A DNA stretch of 64,000 bases from Stratiolaelaps scimitus (lineage: Eukaryota > Arthropoda > Arachnida > Mesostigmata > Laelapidae), in contig JABWDB010000002.1 in the NCBI GenBank assembly GCA_019614645.1, positions 21,689,501 through 21,753,500 of the forward strand, read 5' to 3'. The translations under genes were made by a program, and so were the position numbers. Shown piece by piece: positions 45,791 to 58,866 of the stretch. Every line of letters starts with the position of its first letter. Position 1 is the first letter of the stretch. The notes under the pieces were generated by a model. It was not told the origin of the DNA. It saw only the letters and a list, made by a program, of their open reading frames with translations, and did no database searches.

Positions 45791-47079
45791 ATGGCAATAT
45801 CAATCTGTCTGCCTTTTTCGATCTAGTCACTGACACCCTCCCTCCTCCGCCAGTCAGTCAGCCGTGAGTCAGATGGCGGCAGATATATGATCGCCGCCCC
45901 CCCTCTGTCGCTCGAGTACTTTGCAGCGCCTGTCACCGACGGGTGACGGTGGTCCGGTAACAGTCGTCGAATTGAAGTCAAATTCGATGGTAATTTCTGT
46001 CCGATTCCATCGCTTTCTTGCCACCCAGGCCCCCCCTCCTCGTTCTCCCTGCACCAGATGTGCCGCTGGTGCGCTCCTTAAGAAATCGATGCCGATGTCG
46101 AAGTCGGTCGTACGATCTGTCTAGCTCATTTCACTTGGTGTGTTTTTGCCCAGCCGCATAGATCCTCGTGAGATGGTGCTGCTCGTCATATGCTTCTGGA
46201 TGGATATCGAGACAGTACCAGTTGTTGCTGGAGACAGTGGTGCTACGATATAGCCTAGCTGTCTGCCTCCTCCTCTGGCCCGTCTAACGGCTAGCAATAC
46301 ATCGCACCGTCGGCGCCTTGCTTTTTAGTTTGTCTTGTCAGTGATGCTGCCGTCGCTACGTCGGCCGGGCTGGGACATTTTTGGATCTTACTTTAGCCCG
46401 AAGCAAGAGAGCGTTAGCAAGCATTAGATATGGACGGATCGACGAACCTATGGATTGAGTCTCGATGACATGATGAGCGAGTCGTCGAGAGTTTGATGAC
46501 ATCGCCAAGCGACGACTTCTCTTCCCTTCTCACGATATCGTCCTCCTCTTACGATTTTCTATCTACTTCTCTTTAGGGAAACGAGATGGTGGCGACGAGA
46601 TCCCTTTGAGGAGATCTTTTTCCTTTGGCGCTCGTAGATTCGTCAGATCGGCGGCCGCAGAATTCTGCGGCTGGCCGGATCTCACACCGTCTCTCGTATC
46701 GTCTCGGCGTTTGTGTGTCCTAAGCGTTTCGTTGCCGCGGAACGCCAGCCATTATTCTCGAGGATGGTGCCGTCACATTGCGGCGAGCGACATCGGCCAC
46801 CGTCATCATTGGCTCGGTGTTCAGCATTGCTGTCGGTGTTCAGCATTATTGCTGTATTGAGTTCTGCTCCATGCCGTGATTCCACTGCTTCGCTGTACCA
46901 TGCCGGGGCTCCGCGTTTGGTTCTCAGTAAGCGGCATCAGCCATAGCAAATAGCAGCGCGGAAGTCCAAATAGCAGCAGCAGCAGCAGCACTGGTAGCGG
47001 TGGGCCAGAGCAACATCAGCATCAAGAGCAGCTGAAACCACCGGATGACAGACAATGCGTCGTCAGTAGCGCACCTCTC
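45791..47079. other. No gene seen
   Basis: Mixed sequence with a CAG run at 46972-46991; small open frames only. Confidence 0.5.
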
Positions 47080-47421
47080 ATGGCCATGGCCAACGCTGAT
47101 GTTGCGCAGCGGCAACTGCGCTCAGCGCTGAACTGCGCTGAGAAAAGCCTCACGGGGAGGACAGCGGCAACGCGCGCGCGCGCTGCTGATCCCCCACAGA
47201 TGGAAACGCAGGACCCCGATGGTAACCGATCCCGTCGTCGTCGTCGGCAGGCAAACGCTACTCACACCGCTGCCATGGCGGGAGGGCCATCCAACAACAT
47301 TGACGAACAGACGTCATGGATGATATTTACCATCGCGAGACGCGGCGATGACCAGAGAGGTTTTCGTTCGTCTCGCCGCCCGCTCTTCGTTCGTTTGGCG
47401 TTTCGGCATCAACGACGATAA
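47080..47421 (+). CDS. 113-codon GC3-rich ATG frame
   Basis: Plus strand. It starts MAMANADVAQRQLRSALNCA, continues EKSLTGRTAATRARAADPPQ and METQDPDGNRSRRRRRQ, and ends near RLAFRHQRR with TAA. The ATG context is moderate (tct before, G at +4). A donor-like cccgatg then gtaacc at 47222 could end an exon after METQDPD. The basic RRRRR block comes from a CGT run. GC3 is high, as in the other candidates. Unknown function. Confidence 0.22.
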   Translation: MAMANADVAQRQLRSALNCAEKSLTGRTAATRARAADPPQMETQDPDGNRSRRRRRQANATHTAAMAGGPSNNIDEQTSWMIFTIARRGDDQRGFRSSRRPLFVRLAFRHQRR

Positions 47422-47543
47422 CCGACAGTGACAACAATAATGTCCTGTCGTCCTGATGGATCATCTGGTCTATCATGTGGTGGCCGGCCACCGCCGCTGC
47501 GACTGGTGGTGATTTCGTCAACTTCGACGGGGACCTGCTGTCA

Positions 47544-47604
47544 ATGATGGCTCTGTGTCTGTCCATGCTACTAATCCTGGGCGTGACGCAGTGTTGGGGC
47601 ATCG
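47544..47604 (+). CDS. Possible signal-peptide exon
   Basis: Plus strand. The ATG at 47544 reads MMALCLSMLLILGVTQCWGI and reaches a donor, ggcatcg then gtaacg, in phase 1. The peptide has the form of a secretory leader: a hydrophobic core with small residues near a possible cleavage site. The next strong acceptor (end 47799) would join it in a frame that stops quickly, so the partner exon is unclear. Confidence 0.2.
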
Positions 47605-47799
47605 GTAACGCTTCCATGATACAGCCAGCATGGAGGAAACGTCAGCCCTCTACAAAAAATAGCCTTTAGATACTTTAGACACTGATGATGGTGTAGGTAG
47701 ATATGTATTGTGTAATGAGAGAAGCATAGAAGAGGCGTCAACGAGAATAGATGAGAGAGAATGGCGAGGACTGGAGTCTGGTGTGTTGTTTTTTTTCAG

Positions 47800-47890
47800 T
47801 CGGGTTATGTGAATCACTTCATCTTCTGTAACCCATGCCGAGTATCTGAATCATATGGCTATCGAATCAAGCTCATATACTGCATGGTTT
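47800..47890 (+). CDS. Coding-like text after a very strong acceptor
   Basis: A gtgttgttttttttcag acceptor ends at 47799. In phase 0 the text after it is SGYVNHFIFCNPCRVSESYG then YRIKLIYCMV, after which the frame enters T-rich and TA-repeat DNA and is not credible. No donor is evident, so the end given is only where the plausible text fades. Confidence 0.18.
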
Positions 47891-47984
47891 CTTTTTTTTT
47901 ATACCGCTATCGAACTGCCATTTACTACAATGCAACATGCAACTATCGTAATTCAACATACAATGAGTACATAATACCTATAAG

Positions 47985-48005
47985 ATATATATATATATAT
48001 ATATA
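47985..48005. repeat. (TA)n microsatellite
   Basis: Ten alternating TA units. Confidence 0.95.
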
Positions 48006-49892
48006 CACATATGGTCCCAATCCTAAAAGGAAACGGGATACTCCAGCTCCATTTGTTCGCTTGGGCTGTCCGGCTCCAATCGTACTGTTCTCGGATCGAT
48101 CGTACTCGAAAACACGTTGACTTTCCCGTGTTTTGTGGGTTAATGATCAAAATGATTACATTTACGCTCACGCGCACGTTATTCGATAACAAGCACACTT
48201 CGTGGCGATTTCGGCGATTCCGATATCGGACCGTCCGCAGGGATTGGCGCTATGCCAAGTGCTTCCCCTACTCAGCGATGATATCGCGAATGAGATCATC
48301 GCGATGGTGGCACACCTCTAGATGTGCGTCTTGCGTGGGAGTATAGCTCGATTCGAAGAAAATAGCCTTCGCTTCCTTCTTCTTGCAAACAAGCACGTTC
48401 CACGAGCCGATATAAAAGAAAATACGAAGCAATACGCTCAACTTACTTATGGCGATCGTCGAGCAATTCGTCAACACTCGTTGGTCAACGCACAAGCGCG
48501 CGATACTGATGAGAACCGAAGTTGCTATGCTGTTAGGCCACACGGGTTAGTGATGGCGTTCGGGACCTTGGCCATGTGTGCAGATCGTTTCCCAAATCAG
48601 CGAGATCAGCTCCGCACCGATCAGCGCGGCGCCGGTGAACGAGCCGCCGTCTGGTGCCGCTGATATCGCCTGGTTCCGATGCCGCCTGAACATCGTGGCA
48701 GCGGTGCGACTCACGATGACAAAGCCGTCACCGACATCACCATCGTCGCCACCGCCACCGCCGCCGCCTTTCAGATTCGAATATAGCAATCTGCGCACTT
48801 AGCGGCGTGAGCGCGTTCTAGGTCGACAGAATCAGCGATGTTGGGGATTGGGGCCACGGAAGCGCAGCAGTCGCCGATTTCTGAGCAGAGCAGTTGGCGG
48901 CTCGCGGAACAAAAACGAAGAACAACACTCAGGGCGGTGTAGGTGCGGAGAACGTAAGGAAATGACGCACGAACGTGTCGTGCGCCTCGACAGCCGAGCT
49001 GTATATAGTGGCACGCGTATTAAGCACATGCTGGCTACGGTGTGCTATGATGTGTGGTGTCGTGGCGTAGGCGGCAACAGCCACCATCGTCGCCGTGGCA
49101 GCAGCTCCGCTGCGTTCGTTTTAGTGTGATTCGATGGTGTGCTTGTATCTGTAGAGGGGAATAGTCTGGTCTAAACAAGCTAAATTGGTGGCTACCTTGA
49201 TGGCTGCCTGCCTGCCGACCTGCCTAGCTGGCTCGCACGTCAACTTCAACTTTTCCATCAGGAGCGGTGTACGACTGTCGTGTGCGTTTGGCGCGATTCC
49301 GCTGGAGAGATGGGCTGATACAATACCAACAACGACAACAGCGACAACAATTACATAAACGTGATATGGACGACGATGAAATAGGGCGTTCAGTTCGCGA
49401 AGGCGGAGATGGTGAACTTGGATGTTGGCCTAGAAAAACGAGAGAGCAAGCGATGAAGTATTACACATACACGGTCTCTCGCTCACTTACGTTTGTCTGT
49501 GTTTTACTATTGACCTTCTCTTTCTTTCATTTTCTCTCGTTATCGCACCACGTCTAACGTCGCCACATCTTCCGCTTAGACATTCACAACGATATGCGCA
49601 ACGTGAGCCTCTCCACGCATCTCTTCTGATCCGTTCGCGATATTGCCATGTCTCTGCAGCACCCCCGGCCGTCCGGCCCTCCGCCGTCTCTCATGGGTGC
49701 CCCATCCTTTCCACCTACTCCGAGGGGATGATCCCGAAGGAAAAACGCCAAGAGGAGAACATATTGGCGTTTACGTTACACGTAAATGTAGATAAATAGA
49801 AGAAGTCTGCAAGAGACTTGGGTGCTGGCCAAGCTGTCGCTTGCTTTCGATCGAGAAGAGAGTCACTCAGTTTGGCTCGCGTGGTGGTGGTG

Positions 49893-49929
49893 TTGCTGCT
49901 GCTGCTGGTAATGCAGCAGCAGCAGCAGT
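49893..49929. repeat. CTG/CAG fold-back
   Basis: About five CTG units, the spacer gtaat, then about five CAG units. The two blocks are complementary and form a hairpin on either strand. Confidence 0.9.
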
Positions 49930-51102
49930 TGTCGTCGCTTCGTCGTGGAAAGCGTCGTAGAAAGTGGCATACAATCGCCGATTCCAAGCAGCTAGCCACC
50001 GAAAGTAGTGGCGGCGGCGGCAACAATAGTCGTAGTTCTAAATGTGCAAACATATATAAGTATCTAGGTAGGGACTTCCGACGACGACAACCAATTGGAA
50101 CGGTAGCGGCAGGGCCGCTGATCGTGGTGATCGGCCATCGTCTTGGTCCGTGCCCGACAGTAGCCACATGGACAGACACTATGAGAAAGTGTTGCTGAAG
50201 GGCGCCCATCAGTTGATGTCCCCTGGCCGTGGTACGAGGTCCAACCGAAATCCGAAGTCGAAAGAGAGTACAGGCGCTACTTCTTCTGTCTGTCGCGGCC
50301 GCCGTACGGTCGACGCTTTAGCGACAGCGGCGGCGGCGACGGCGGCATCATCCAATGGCAAACTTGTTCATTTAACTTCTTCTCATCGTTCGCCGACGAC
50401 GTTTCCTCAGTGGTGACTTCGATGACTTTCGGCCACCGTCACCATCACCTTTGCCTCCGCTGTTGCCGGTTCTACTGCCGCTGTTGCCGACGATCGCCAA
50501 CGGTGGTGTCCAAAGCTTCTATAACTTCGGCATCGTCGTCGGCATCGTCATCGAGTGTTGACGATGTCCAACGACGACGACGACTGCTGACTTCGACAGG
50601 AACTTCGGTGGCATATCAGCATCCGCCAGCCTGGTAGCTAGCCAGCACAAGCAACAATGGCCGACCGTAGACGAAGAAACTTTCGAACCGCGAACGCTCC
50701 AGTCATACAGGCAAGCATTGGAGCAAGCAACTACCGAAAGAAAGCCTTTCAACCAGCAAAAGCGGCTGCCACGGCAGTAGCAAGCGCAGGAGCCGAAGAA
50801 GCCAATCCGCAATTGGGTGATTTATACTTTTCTGTAATGTCTTCTGTTCATCGCCGCGATTGCCTATACTCTCTCGCTTCAACTCACTCTCTCTCTCTCT
50901 CTCGCTCGATTTCTCGCTCATTCGCTATTCCATCGTCGCTATTTTCCATGGTCCGTCGTCCGCCGCCGCCGTCATTTGGTGGGTATTGCTGTTGCTCTGG
51001 ATGCTGGCCTGTTGTTCCTCTCCTGTTGGCTGCTACCTGTTCCCCTATTACGAACGGTCCTTCGGGCTGGCTATCATCTATCTATACATTACAATATATA
51101 CC

Positions 51103-51106
<4 letters not shown>

Positions 51107-51142
<36 letters not shown>
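51107..51142. repeat. Long (TA)n microsatellite
   Basis: About 17 uninterrupted TA units. Confidence 0.95.
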
Positions 51143-51143
<1 letters not shown>

Positions 51144-52290
51144 CAATATGGCGCGGTGTGTATGCGAACAAAACGACGATATACATATGCAGCAGGGAGG
51201 GCTACCACTGATCGCTCGTTGGCCCGTTCACCCAATCGCGCGCGACTCTTGCTCCTACTGCCTCTGCAACTAATAATAATAATAATAGTAGCAGCAGCAG
51301 CGGCGGCTTCGATGAGTTCATTTCATCGACGCTGTCATTGGTGTCGTTTAACATCGCCAGCAGTGGCCCCGCTTGCTCTGGCCGCGGCGACGGCTGAAAA
51401 AAAAACAGAACTGCCGCCATAGTCGCTTGCTACAGTTGTTGCCACTGCGACAGCAGCGGCGGCGCCAGCAGCGCGATCATCTTCGAAAGATCGACCGGCT
51501 TCGGAAGATCTCCCGCAGTCTGAACAGCAACGACTGCTGTTGGCGACGGACAACAACAACGAGAGCACGGCGCACACAGCCGCCGCGCCCTATGAGCTGC
51601 TTCGAATGGGTTTACACGAGAAGCGATGGGAGCCGTCGAGACTTCGTGAATAGCCATTATACTACGGTGTACAGATTTCATAGATTCAGCCGGGCATCTT
51701 CGGCTCGGCTCGTCATCGAGTCGTACTGAACACGCGCGCGTTGCTTTCGCGTGGTAGGCTTACCACGATGCGTTCCACCTCGCGGCGTAGAGAGAGAACA
51801 TCGAGTCTGGCCGCAAATGTGGAAAACCGCCGCCACACCTCCCGATTCACGAGTAAGCCGTGAAGTAGCGGTGGGCACCTACGTACCGCTGACATTTGCC
51901 ATTCGGTTTAATTCATCTGGTGTTCATCCATCTAATCGGCCGGGGCAGTCATCGCTTACCCAATGTGACAGCCATGGTTCCGCAGGCTCCTCAGGAGGGT
52001 GAGTCGATGGCAGCCGTCCCATGGAACAGACAGAGAGAGAGAGAGAACTGTGAAAAACGTTTAAATTACAGAAGAATTTCGCTGCTGTACGATTTCCGTC
52101 ACGAAGTCGGCGGGATCAGTTCACTGATATAGGGGACTTACACAATCGGGAATCATCGAGAGGTGATCGCAATCCAAGAGGATTAAGAAAAAAAGCAATT
52201 TTCATTACAGGACATATTAACGGTTGCACGAAACACAACAATCCACTGAGTACGGTATCGGTTGTTTTCAATTTTCTTCACCTGGCTCAG

Positions 52291-52423
52291 GTCAATCGTC
52301 ACACGAAAAGATATAAACGGCAACAAAAAAAACAGGGCAGGAGACTGGCCAAGATATAACTGCTTTCGCGTTATTTCATTGGACGAGTCATGGAACAATT
52401 TCGAGCCTAACGAAATGCCATAG
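52291..52423 (+). CDS. Candidate terminal exon
   Basis: Plus strand. A strong acceptor (ttcaattttcttcacctggctcag, end 52290) is followed, after one base, by 43 codons: SIVTRKDINGNKKNRAGDWP then RYNCFRVISLDESWNNFEPN, EMP and TAG. The peptide is repeat-free, basic then acidic. No polyadenylation signal is obvious soon after. An acceptor with this much open frame is uncommon but not rare by chance. Confidence 0.22.
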
Positions 52424-52927
52424 TGAAATTTCGAGTTCAGTGAAATCTCCCAACGGTTGCCCCGCCATCGATTGGCCTGCTGTCTTCAAGGATGTCAGAT
52501 CCTTGAATCCGTTATGCGATCGGCGAGCAATCCGTTTGTGCCCACAACAAGACGGCTTCATCTCATCGATCGTTTCACTTCACATCGTATTGATCTTCCT
52601 TCAAATTTCTTATCCTCGATATTTTCTTCTACTGTGCCTGTCGTCCGTTGACGACACGTACATATGCGATGATATATATATATATATATATAGCGATAGT
52701 AGTTTCGTGTCATATTTATACGAGAAGAAAAGCATCAAATAGTTATCACTATCCCGTTTCGCTTTCGTCTGCTTTTATCAAGTGATCTCGGTCGAACTGA
52801 AGGTGGGGGCTGTGAGGTGAACAATTTCATAATGAAATTATTATTACCTGTACCTGAAATGTTTGTTGGTCGTCGGTGTCGCTTGCCTCGCTGAGTCTCT
52901 CAGCCTGCGTATAATCGCGCCAGTATA

Positions 52928-52928
<1 letters not shown>

Positions 52929-52962
<34 letters not shown>
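52929..52962. repeat. (AT)17 microsatellite
   Basis: Uninterrupted AT. Confidence 0.95.
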
Positions 52963-52965
<3 letters not shown>

Positions 52966-55900
52966 CCACTGCAGAAGCGTGTGCGTGCATCGGTGTGACT
53001 AAACCGATTCCAATAACAGCAGAATCATGCAGAACATCATCAGCAGCATCAGCAGCAGTAACAGTAGACGTTAATGTGTTGATCTGTGTATCGTTTGGCC
53101 GAGCCGACTTCCTCGAGTGTGGCTCGCGTTGCTCGCTACCGCGTCTGTCGTCGAAGGCAAATCTTGATGAAGGTGTAGTTTAGTACTTGCGTTTTTCCTA
53201 CATCCGCGATAATTCCACCACCGGCCGTTGAGCCTCGGGCGGCAAATGTTCGCCGGCGCGGCAATCCTCACCGTCCGCCGTCGCGGCTTGATTTCGATTC
53301 TCGAATTGCCTCTACGGCCGCCGATCGCCACACGATAGCCGATGCGCGTATGTGTGTTCGTGTGTGTCACAGTATGTAACCAGTGTGTTGACAATCCGCC
53401 CAAGCTAATCAAGACTGCTGTAAGGATTCCGTCAGAGAGGCCTGCCACCTGAACGACTGCCTTGCTGCCGCCACCTCCAGAGAGATCTATATCTGTGTCC
53501 AGCGAATTTCTTGAATCAACTGGACAGTAGAGTCACCGATTGATTCGGCACAATCATCGACAATGTGCGAATAAGCCACGAGATAGTGAAGACAACTCTT
53601 GTCTTCAACGTGACGCCCAACATATATCGAGATGGCCGAACGATCATGGTGAGCGAGGTGACGCGACAATCGGTCGCAAGCAACGTCAGTGAACGTTCGT
53701 CAATGATCGGGAAACTGCGCTTGCGGATGAACAAAGCGATCTCATATTAGAAGGCGATGCATATGCGGATCAAGATGTCGACGGCGTCACCACCTTGAAT
53801 AATTCCCGAAGTTGACTTGTGCGGAACCCTCAGCTCAGCGGCGGAACAGGGCAGAAGAACGCCGATACGGGATGGATATATGGCTAGCGTGGTGGGGAAG
53901 TTATCGACACGCGATCGAAACATTCATATCTATCGCGCGGGTACAAATCTACTTTCGATTAACGCGAGCGCGCCAACTGCAAACGGTCGTGTTAGAAACA
54001 GAATAACCGAATCGAGGACGGACGTGGCGAAGGCGCATAACACAGGGATGCCGCATCGTCAAACGAGATGAGACAGTCATGATGCAACAGATTCCATATG
54101 GAGTGTTGTATGGCCAATCTTTTCTTGGGAAACTATATGGAGACAACAACAACAACAACACACGAATGATGCATCTAATCATCAGCATGCGTCGTTACGT
54201 ACACAGCAATTGGACGTATAGTTTGCCGGTATGCGTAAGCGGTGGAGGCTCGATGGAGGATTCGATTTTCTCTAGCACTCATTGAAATGTTGTCGACGAA
54301 GTGAAAGCGGGTTTATGAAACTACAGGACAACAATAGCAAGATGAGGCTGATTCAATTGCAGGGCATTTTGGACAACTGTCGCCAAACAGGAATCATTCG
54401 AAATATGTAGCTCTTGCTCGAAATAGCAACAACATTCAACAGTAATCAAATATATGATAGCGTGTGTGTGTGTGTGTGGATGCTTACCCATGTTGAGAAT
54501 GAGTGTCTTATATACATTAGATATCTCTTGTGATGTTTGATTACTAAAAATTGATCTTAATCTCGATAGATAATGCCCCGTGCCCATAGAACGGGGGCCG
54601 TCTTCAACCGGGCTTATCCTTCCGTTATGCCCTTTGGTTACTTCTAATATAGTCATAGCAATACACCAGTATAATATTAGTGATGGTGCCTGCAGCGATA
54701 AGGTAATCTACAACACTTTGATCATACATCAGACGCATTCACCCGAGTACCCGCAAACTCAGGTGTAATTTCTACATAAATATCTCCTCTCAACAGTTTG
54801 TCATTCATTTCGCCGTCTCCCCCAGAGCATCAAGCACTGCACTGCACAAGGCCTAACATTAGAACTTCAAATGAAACTCGTCTCATTTCGAGGAAAATAA
54901 ATGACATATATAATGCACGTCTATTCAGGCAACTGATATCACTAGCAATCGTACACTGTCACTGATCAATCGATCGATATATCTATCTCAATATTCTTAT
55001 TATTATTGCTATTATCTTACATACGCGTGTGTGCGTATGCTTTCACATCGTTAGCAAATGACCACAGTTTTCATACCGCATAGAGTATGCGCATATCGCT
55101 GTGTCCATGGCCGGCGTGTGTTGTTCTCTCAGGAAGGTAGGTAGGGATACGTCGTTCTCGAGACTTGTTCCGCTGACTCGTCGACTGACCGCCGCTCGCC
55201 GCTGTCATTATGACTTTACTGCGACCGAGCGAGAATTATCGCGCTATTCTGCCGTAACGGCAGCGCGAACCAAACCTCGTTCAGCTGACGACCAACCCTC
55301 GAAGCGCCTCCAGACAGCGGTAGCCATCGAGCAGCTTGTTGCCACGGGTGGTAGCTGCTGCTGCCGCCGCAGCAGCAAGTACGACGACGACCACTACTAC
55401 TACTGGTGTTGCTGCTGCGGCTGCTGCTGCTGCTGGCCCGCCACCGCCAATCAATCGAAATCAGCGCCCAGCGAATCCCCCCGTATTTTGAAGTGTGATT
55501 CTCCCCTCCCAACAGATTTGGCATCGGGCCGGACTCATTTATTTAGCGAAGCCAACCAACCTCCCTGGAGCCACCCCCCGGCCACCTTAGCGAGCTCCTT
55601 TTTGTCTTGCCGTCCACTGACTCGTTCGTCTGACCATTATCCATTAGTCTTGTCCATTCGTCGTCTATCTGACTGACTGACCGCCTGTTCTATCTCTCGC
55701 ACTCTCTCTCTGTCTCCCTCTTTCGTTCGTCTCTTGTGCTTATAGGCAGGTATTTAGATGTGTGTATGAGAGAATCGAGTGACGACTGCAGGGTTGCACC
55801 AACAATATTCGCAGCGGTTGTAGTGTCCGCAGCAGCAGCAGCGGTGATGATGATAATGGTGGCGATGATCCTGATGCTGATTCCTCCGATAGACAACGAC

Positions 55901-58292
55901 AACAGCAGCAACAACGACGACGACGACGTCGGGTATCGCTGACGACGATGACGACACCAAGCGACAGTAACAGCATCGATCGCGCTATCATCGACTATAA
56001 TCGATATTGTTTATCACCTATAATCTCTGTAGGCGCTAGACGTGCGCGAATTATTACGGTATAATAACAGCGACAACAAGCGCTCGCGGTGGCGGGTACC
56101 CGCGGTACCGGCACGTTTGTCTGTGTAGCCGCATCTATGGACGGTATTGATGTGTTGAGTTTGTGGTCATTTCATTGCGCCGTCGAACTCTCTCATGGCT
56201 GTTCGTCCATGCGAGGTGCCGTAGAGACATGAATATATATGAATACAGATTATAATATCTGCCTTCGAAGACCAGCAGCTAACCAATACAACGATAATCG
56301 TTCGGCTGGGGATCGATAGAATCGACGCAATGGCCTGGCTCATTTCTTTCCTTACTTTCTATTATATGTACTGTATAATCATCCGCTTCATAGTGGACCC
56401 GTACCAGTCGTGGGGTGGTGTGTGCGTATGGCTGCCGAAGCGGACGTCGTACGCTAAACGCAGACAGATACAGCACACTGTGACTCTTTCAGCCTTCATC
56501 TCGATCCCTCTGGCTCATTTGACTCTGATTTCGCTCGTTGTGAGCCACGCGACACAGGCGGTCGCTCGCCAAAAAAAAACGTCAACACCAGAGAAAAAAA
56601 AACCGTCGAAACACTCACGATCAAATCGATCGATATCGTCTACGAGAGGGGAAACCTATCACTTGCGGGGCAGCCGTGCGAATCAGATGAAATCAACCTT
56701 CACCATAAGCGTTTGCCGCTGAAGAACAAAAGGTGCTGAAGAATACAGGTGACGGCCAACGAGATGGATTAGTCAGCCAACAGGGGGGGTGGTGTTGTTA
56801 TCGTCGCTCGAACGGTTAGTGACGTTTTAAGCGGAAACGTGTCGTGTCATCCTCGGCCCTTCGCTTGTGTAGTGCACCTGCTTCCGTTGGATTCTCTCTA
56901 GTGGTTTCCTTCTGCTGCTTGTCGTCGCTGCTCATTTTTTTTTGGCAATACCGTACACATGATTGGTCGGATGGCCCGGTGGAGTTGCATGTAACGTCCG
57001 AGGTCGTCGACGACGACGAAGTGTTTTACCTATTTACGAAGCGTGTTGTAAATTTTATCTGGCTCGCCATGGCCGCTATATCATGTCGACGTTGCTAGTA
57101 ATTAACGCGAATCCTGGCATCAATCGATTTGAGTTGATTTGTACATCTGCGGAGTTCGCAATCATGAAAATAGCTAGACGTAAATGCGTTCTACAGTTAT
57201 CTTACACACACTAGACGTTGATTTATTGTGTATCTATTTTGGTGTCATCTGTGTGCTGATTTGTGAAAGTATATAATCTGCCTACTAGAGGTTGAGAAGG
57301 GAGATATAGTATGGTAGGTATGGCTCATTCTCGTATACAATTAACAGATAATACATTCGATATATATATATACATATATATCATATCTCGACTAATTTAT
57401 TTAGCGAAGTTATCTGACAAATTCTGCTTCAGAATAATCAGGCCCTTGTTCGCCCCACAAACGCGCTCTCCTCTGATTCGAAATTTACCCAACTCTGTCT
57501 ATGCGTATCATTGAAATTGCATTCATACGCGGACATTTGACTTGGGGGAGAAGAGAAACTCCAACCGAATGAATTGTGGAACTAATCGAGATCTTCATAA
57601 CAAAGTCATCATCAGTAGTGGCCCTTGTGGCCATAGGCAGATTCGGGGACCGGTGTCGGACGGGGGGGGTGGCGGATATGTGCACAGCCTATCACGGGCT
57701 GTCGTCGTGGGTTCTGCTCATCGTGGTCGAGCGATCTTGACTCTGATTCATGATGGATTGACCCAAGCTGTTTCGGCATCTACCTCGCCAGCAAGCAAGC
57801 AGCGTCCTGCCTAACCTCATTCTATTTCCCTGTGGACCCCGTCGATAGGCGCCGCCCTGCCGATGCTGGACGGGTTCGACGGGACGGAATTGTTTAGCCC
57901 AACAACTGCATCTGGGAGTTCACAGCAGATACGAAATCAAACAGACTAAAATACACCTGACGCTCGATGCTACAGCTTCTGCCGCTGCCGTCTCCGCCGC
58001 TGATATTGACGTCGTTGGCTTGATTATTAGCCTCAGTAAAATTATCGACGATTTGCTCCCTCGCGCTCCGTCTGTCTCTCTATTTTAAAACTGCGAATGC
58101 GGGAGGCACTCTACTTTTTGCTTAAAAGTCACCCAAACGAACTGTAACGATTCGACGTCAACAAATTATGCCGATTATTGTCATTATTATTATTATTATG
58201 ACTATTTCTAATATGCGTTTGTCACCGAAGCCGGCTTTGCTGTTTCCTGAGACCAATGGACGCTATATACCTCTAATCGACAAAATAAACAC

Positions 58293-58313
58293 AGACACAC
58301 ACACACACACACA
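58293..58313. repeat. (CA)n microsatellite
   Basis: About ten AC units after acagac. Confidence 0.95.
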
Positions 58314-58808
58314 TAGACACAAATGAATCGTGGGGGATTTAAAAGTCGTCGTTGGGAGCCACGCTTCGAACGTCCATCGGCCAAACTCAGTCGGTCCGTC
58401 CGTCAGCCAGCCAGCGTATGTCGTATACTCATGATAGTAATGATACATGAGTCCTGATTCGTCAATTGTCAACTGATTGCTTGTTCTCATGCTCGCAAGT
58501 TGAACAGTAGCTAGGGCAAAGGGCTACTGTTGGGAGGTGGAGGGGCGTTGAGGGGTAAAATTGATGAATGAATAGAGTTTGTCCATACATTTTAGAATCG
58601 ATACAATTGATGAATTGCCGTTTTTTGATATATAGCCGTATCAGGATCAATTCAAATGGGAAGAGTGAGAGAGAGGGAGATAGTGAGGGAGAGAGATGTC
58701 TATCTGTGTCATATTAAGATGAATATCACATTGAGAGATTACGCTATCGAATATGCCCCAGATGTAGATTACCTTAGGATACGTGTGGCGAGTGTGTGGC
58801 CATGTGTT

Positions 58809-58838
58809 ATAATAATAATAATAATAAAATAAATAAAA
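58809..58838. repeat. (AAT)n
   Basis: AAT/ATA units immediately upstream of the ratchet-site pyrimidine tract. Confidence 0.9.
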
Positions 58839-58842
58839 GTTA

Positions 58843-58866
58843 TCCTGTTATTTGTTTCAGGTAAGT
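58843..58866 (+). promoter_or_regulatory. Recursive-splice (ratchet) site
   Basis: Plus strand. The pyrimidine-rich atcctgttatttgtttcag is followed at once by gtaagt, so a full 3' splice site abuts a full 5' splice site at 58860/58861. This is the known form of ratchet points that divide very long introns in insects. A second donor (atcg then gtaaga, from 58952) lies 91 nt downstream, as expected if the site also defines a recursive-splice exon. The identification is by sequence form only; it implies a long plus-strand intron here. Confidence 0.45.

Larger units (their letters stand above)
47891..52290. other. No firm gene; repeats and weak exon signals
   Basis: A good acceptor, caacttcaacttttccatcag, ends at 49261 and opens AVYDCRVRLARFRWRDGLIQ in a frame that fits a phase-1 predecessor, but no clear donor ends it. 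CTG/CAG fold-back at 49893-49929, TC near 50887-50911 and TA at 51107-51142. Repeat-driven frames abound. Confidence 0.45.
52424..58808. other. No firm gene
   Basis: TA tracts at about 52672-52692 and 52929-52962, GT at 54461-54477, CTG/CAG patches near 55350-55440 and 55826-55845, CA at 58293-58313. The 191-codon frame at 55101-55676 is cysteine/serine repeat text. A weak ratchet-like junction sits at 55749/55750. Confidence 0.5.

Noticed and set aside
55101..55676. 191-codon plus-strand frame
   Set aside because: Cysteine, tyrosine and serine runs from CTG/TAC triplets; overlapping minus frame; no domain.
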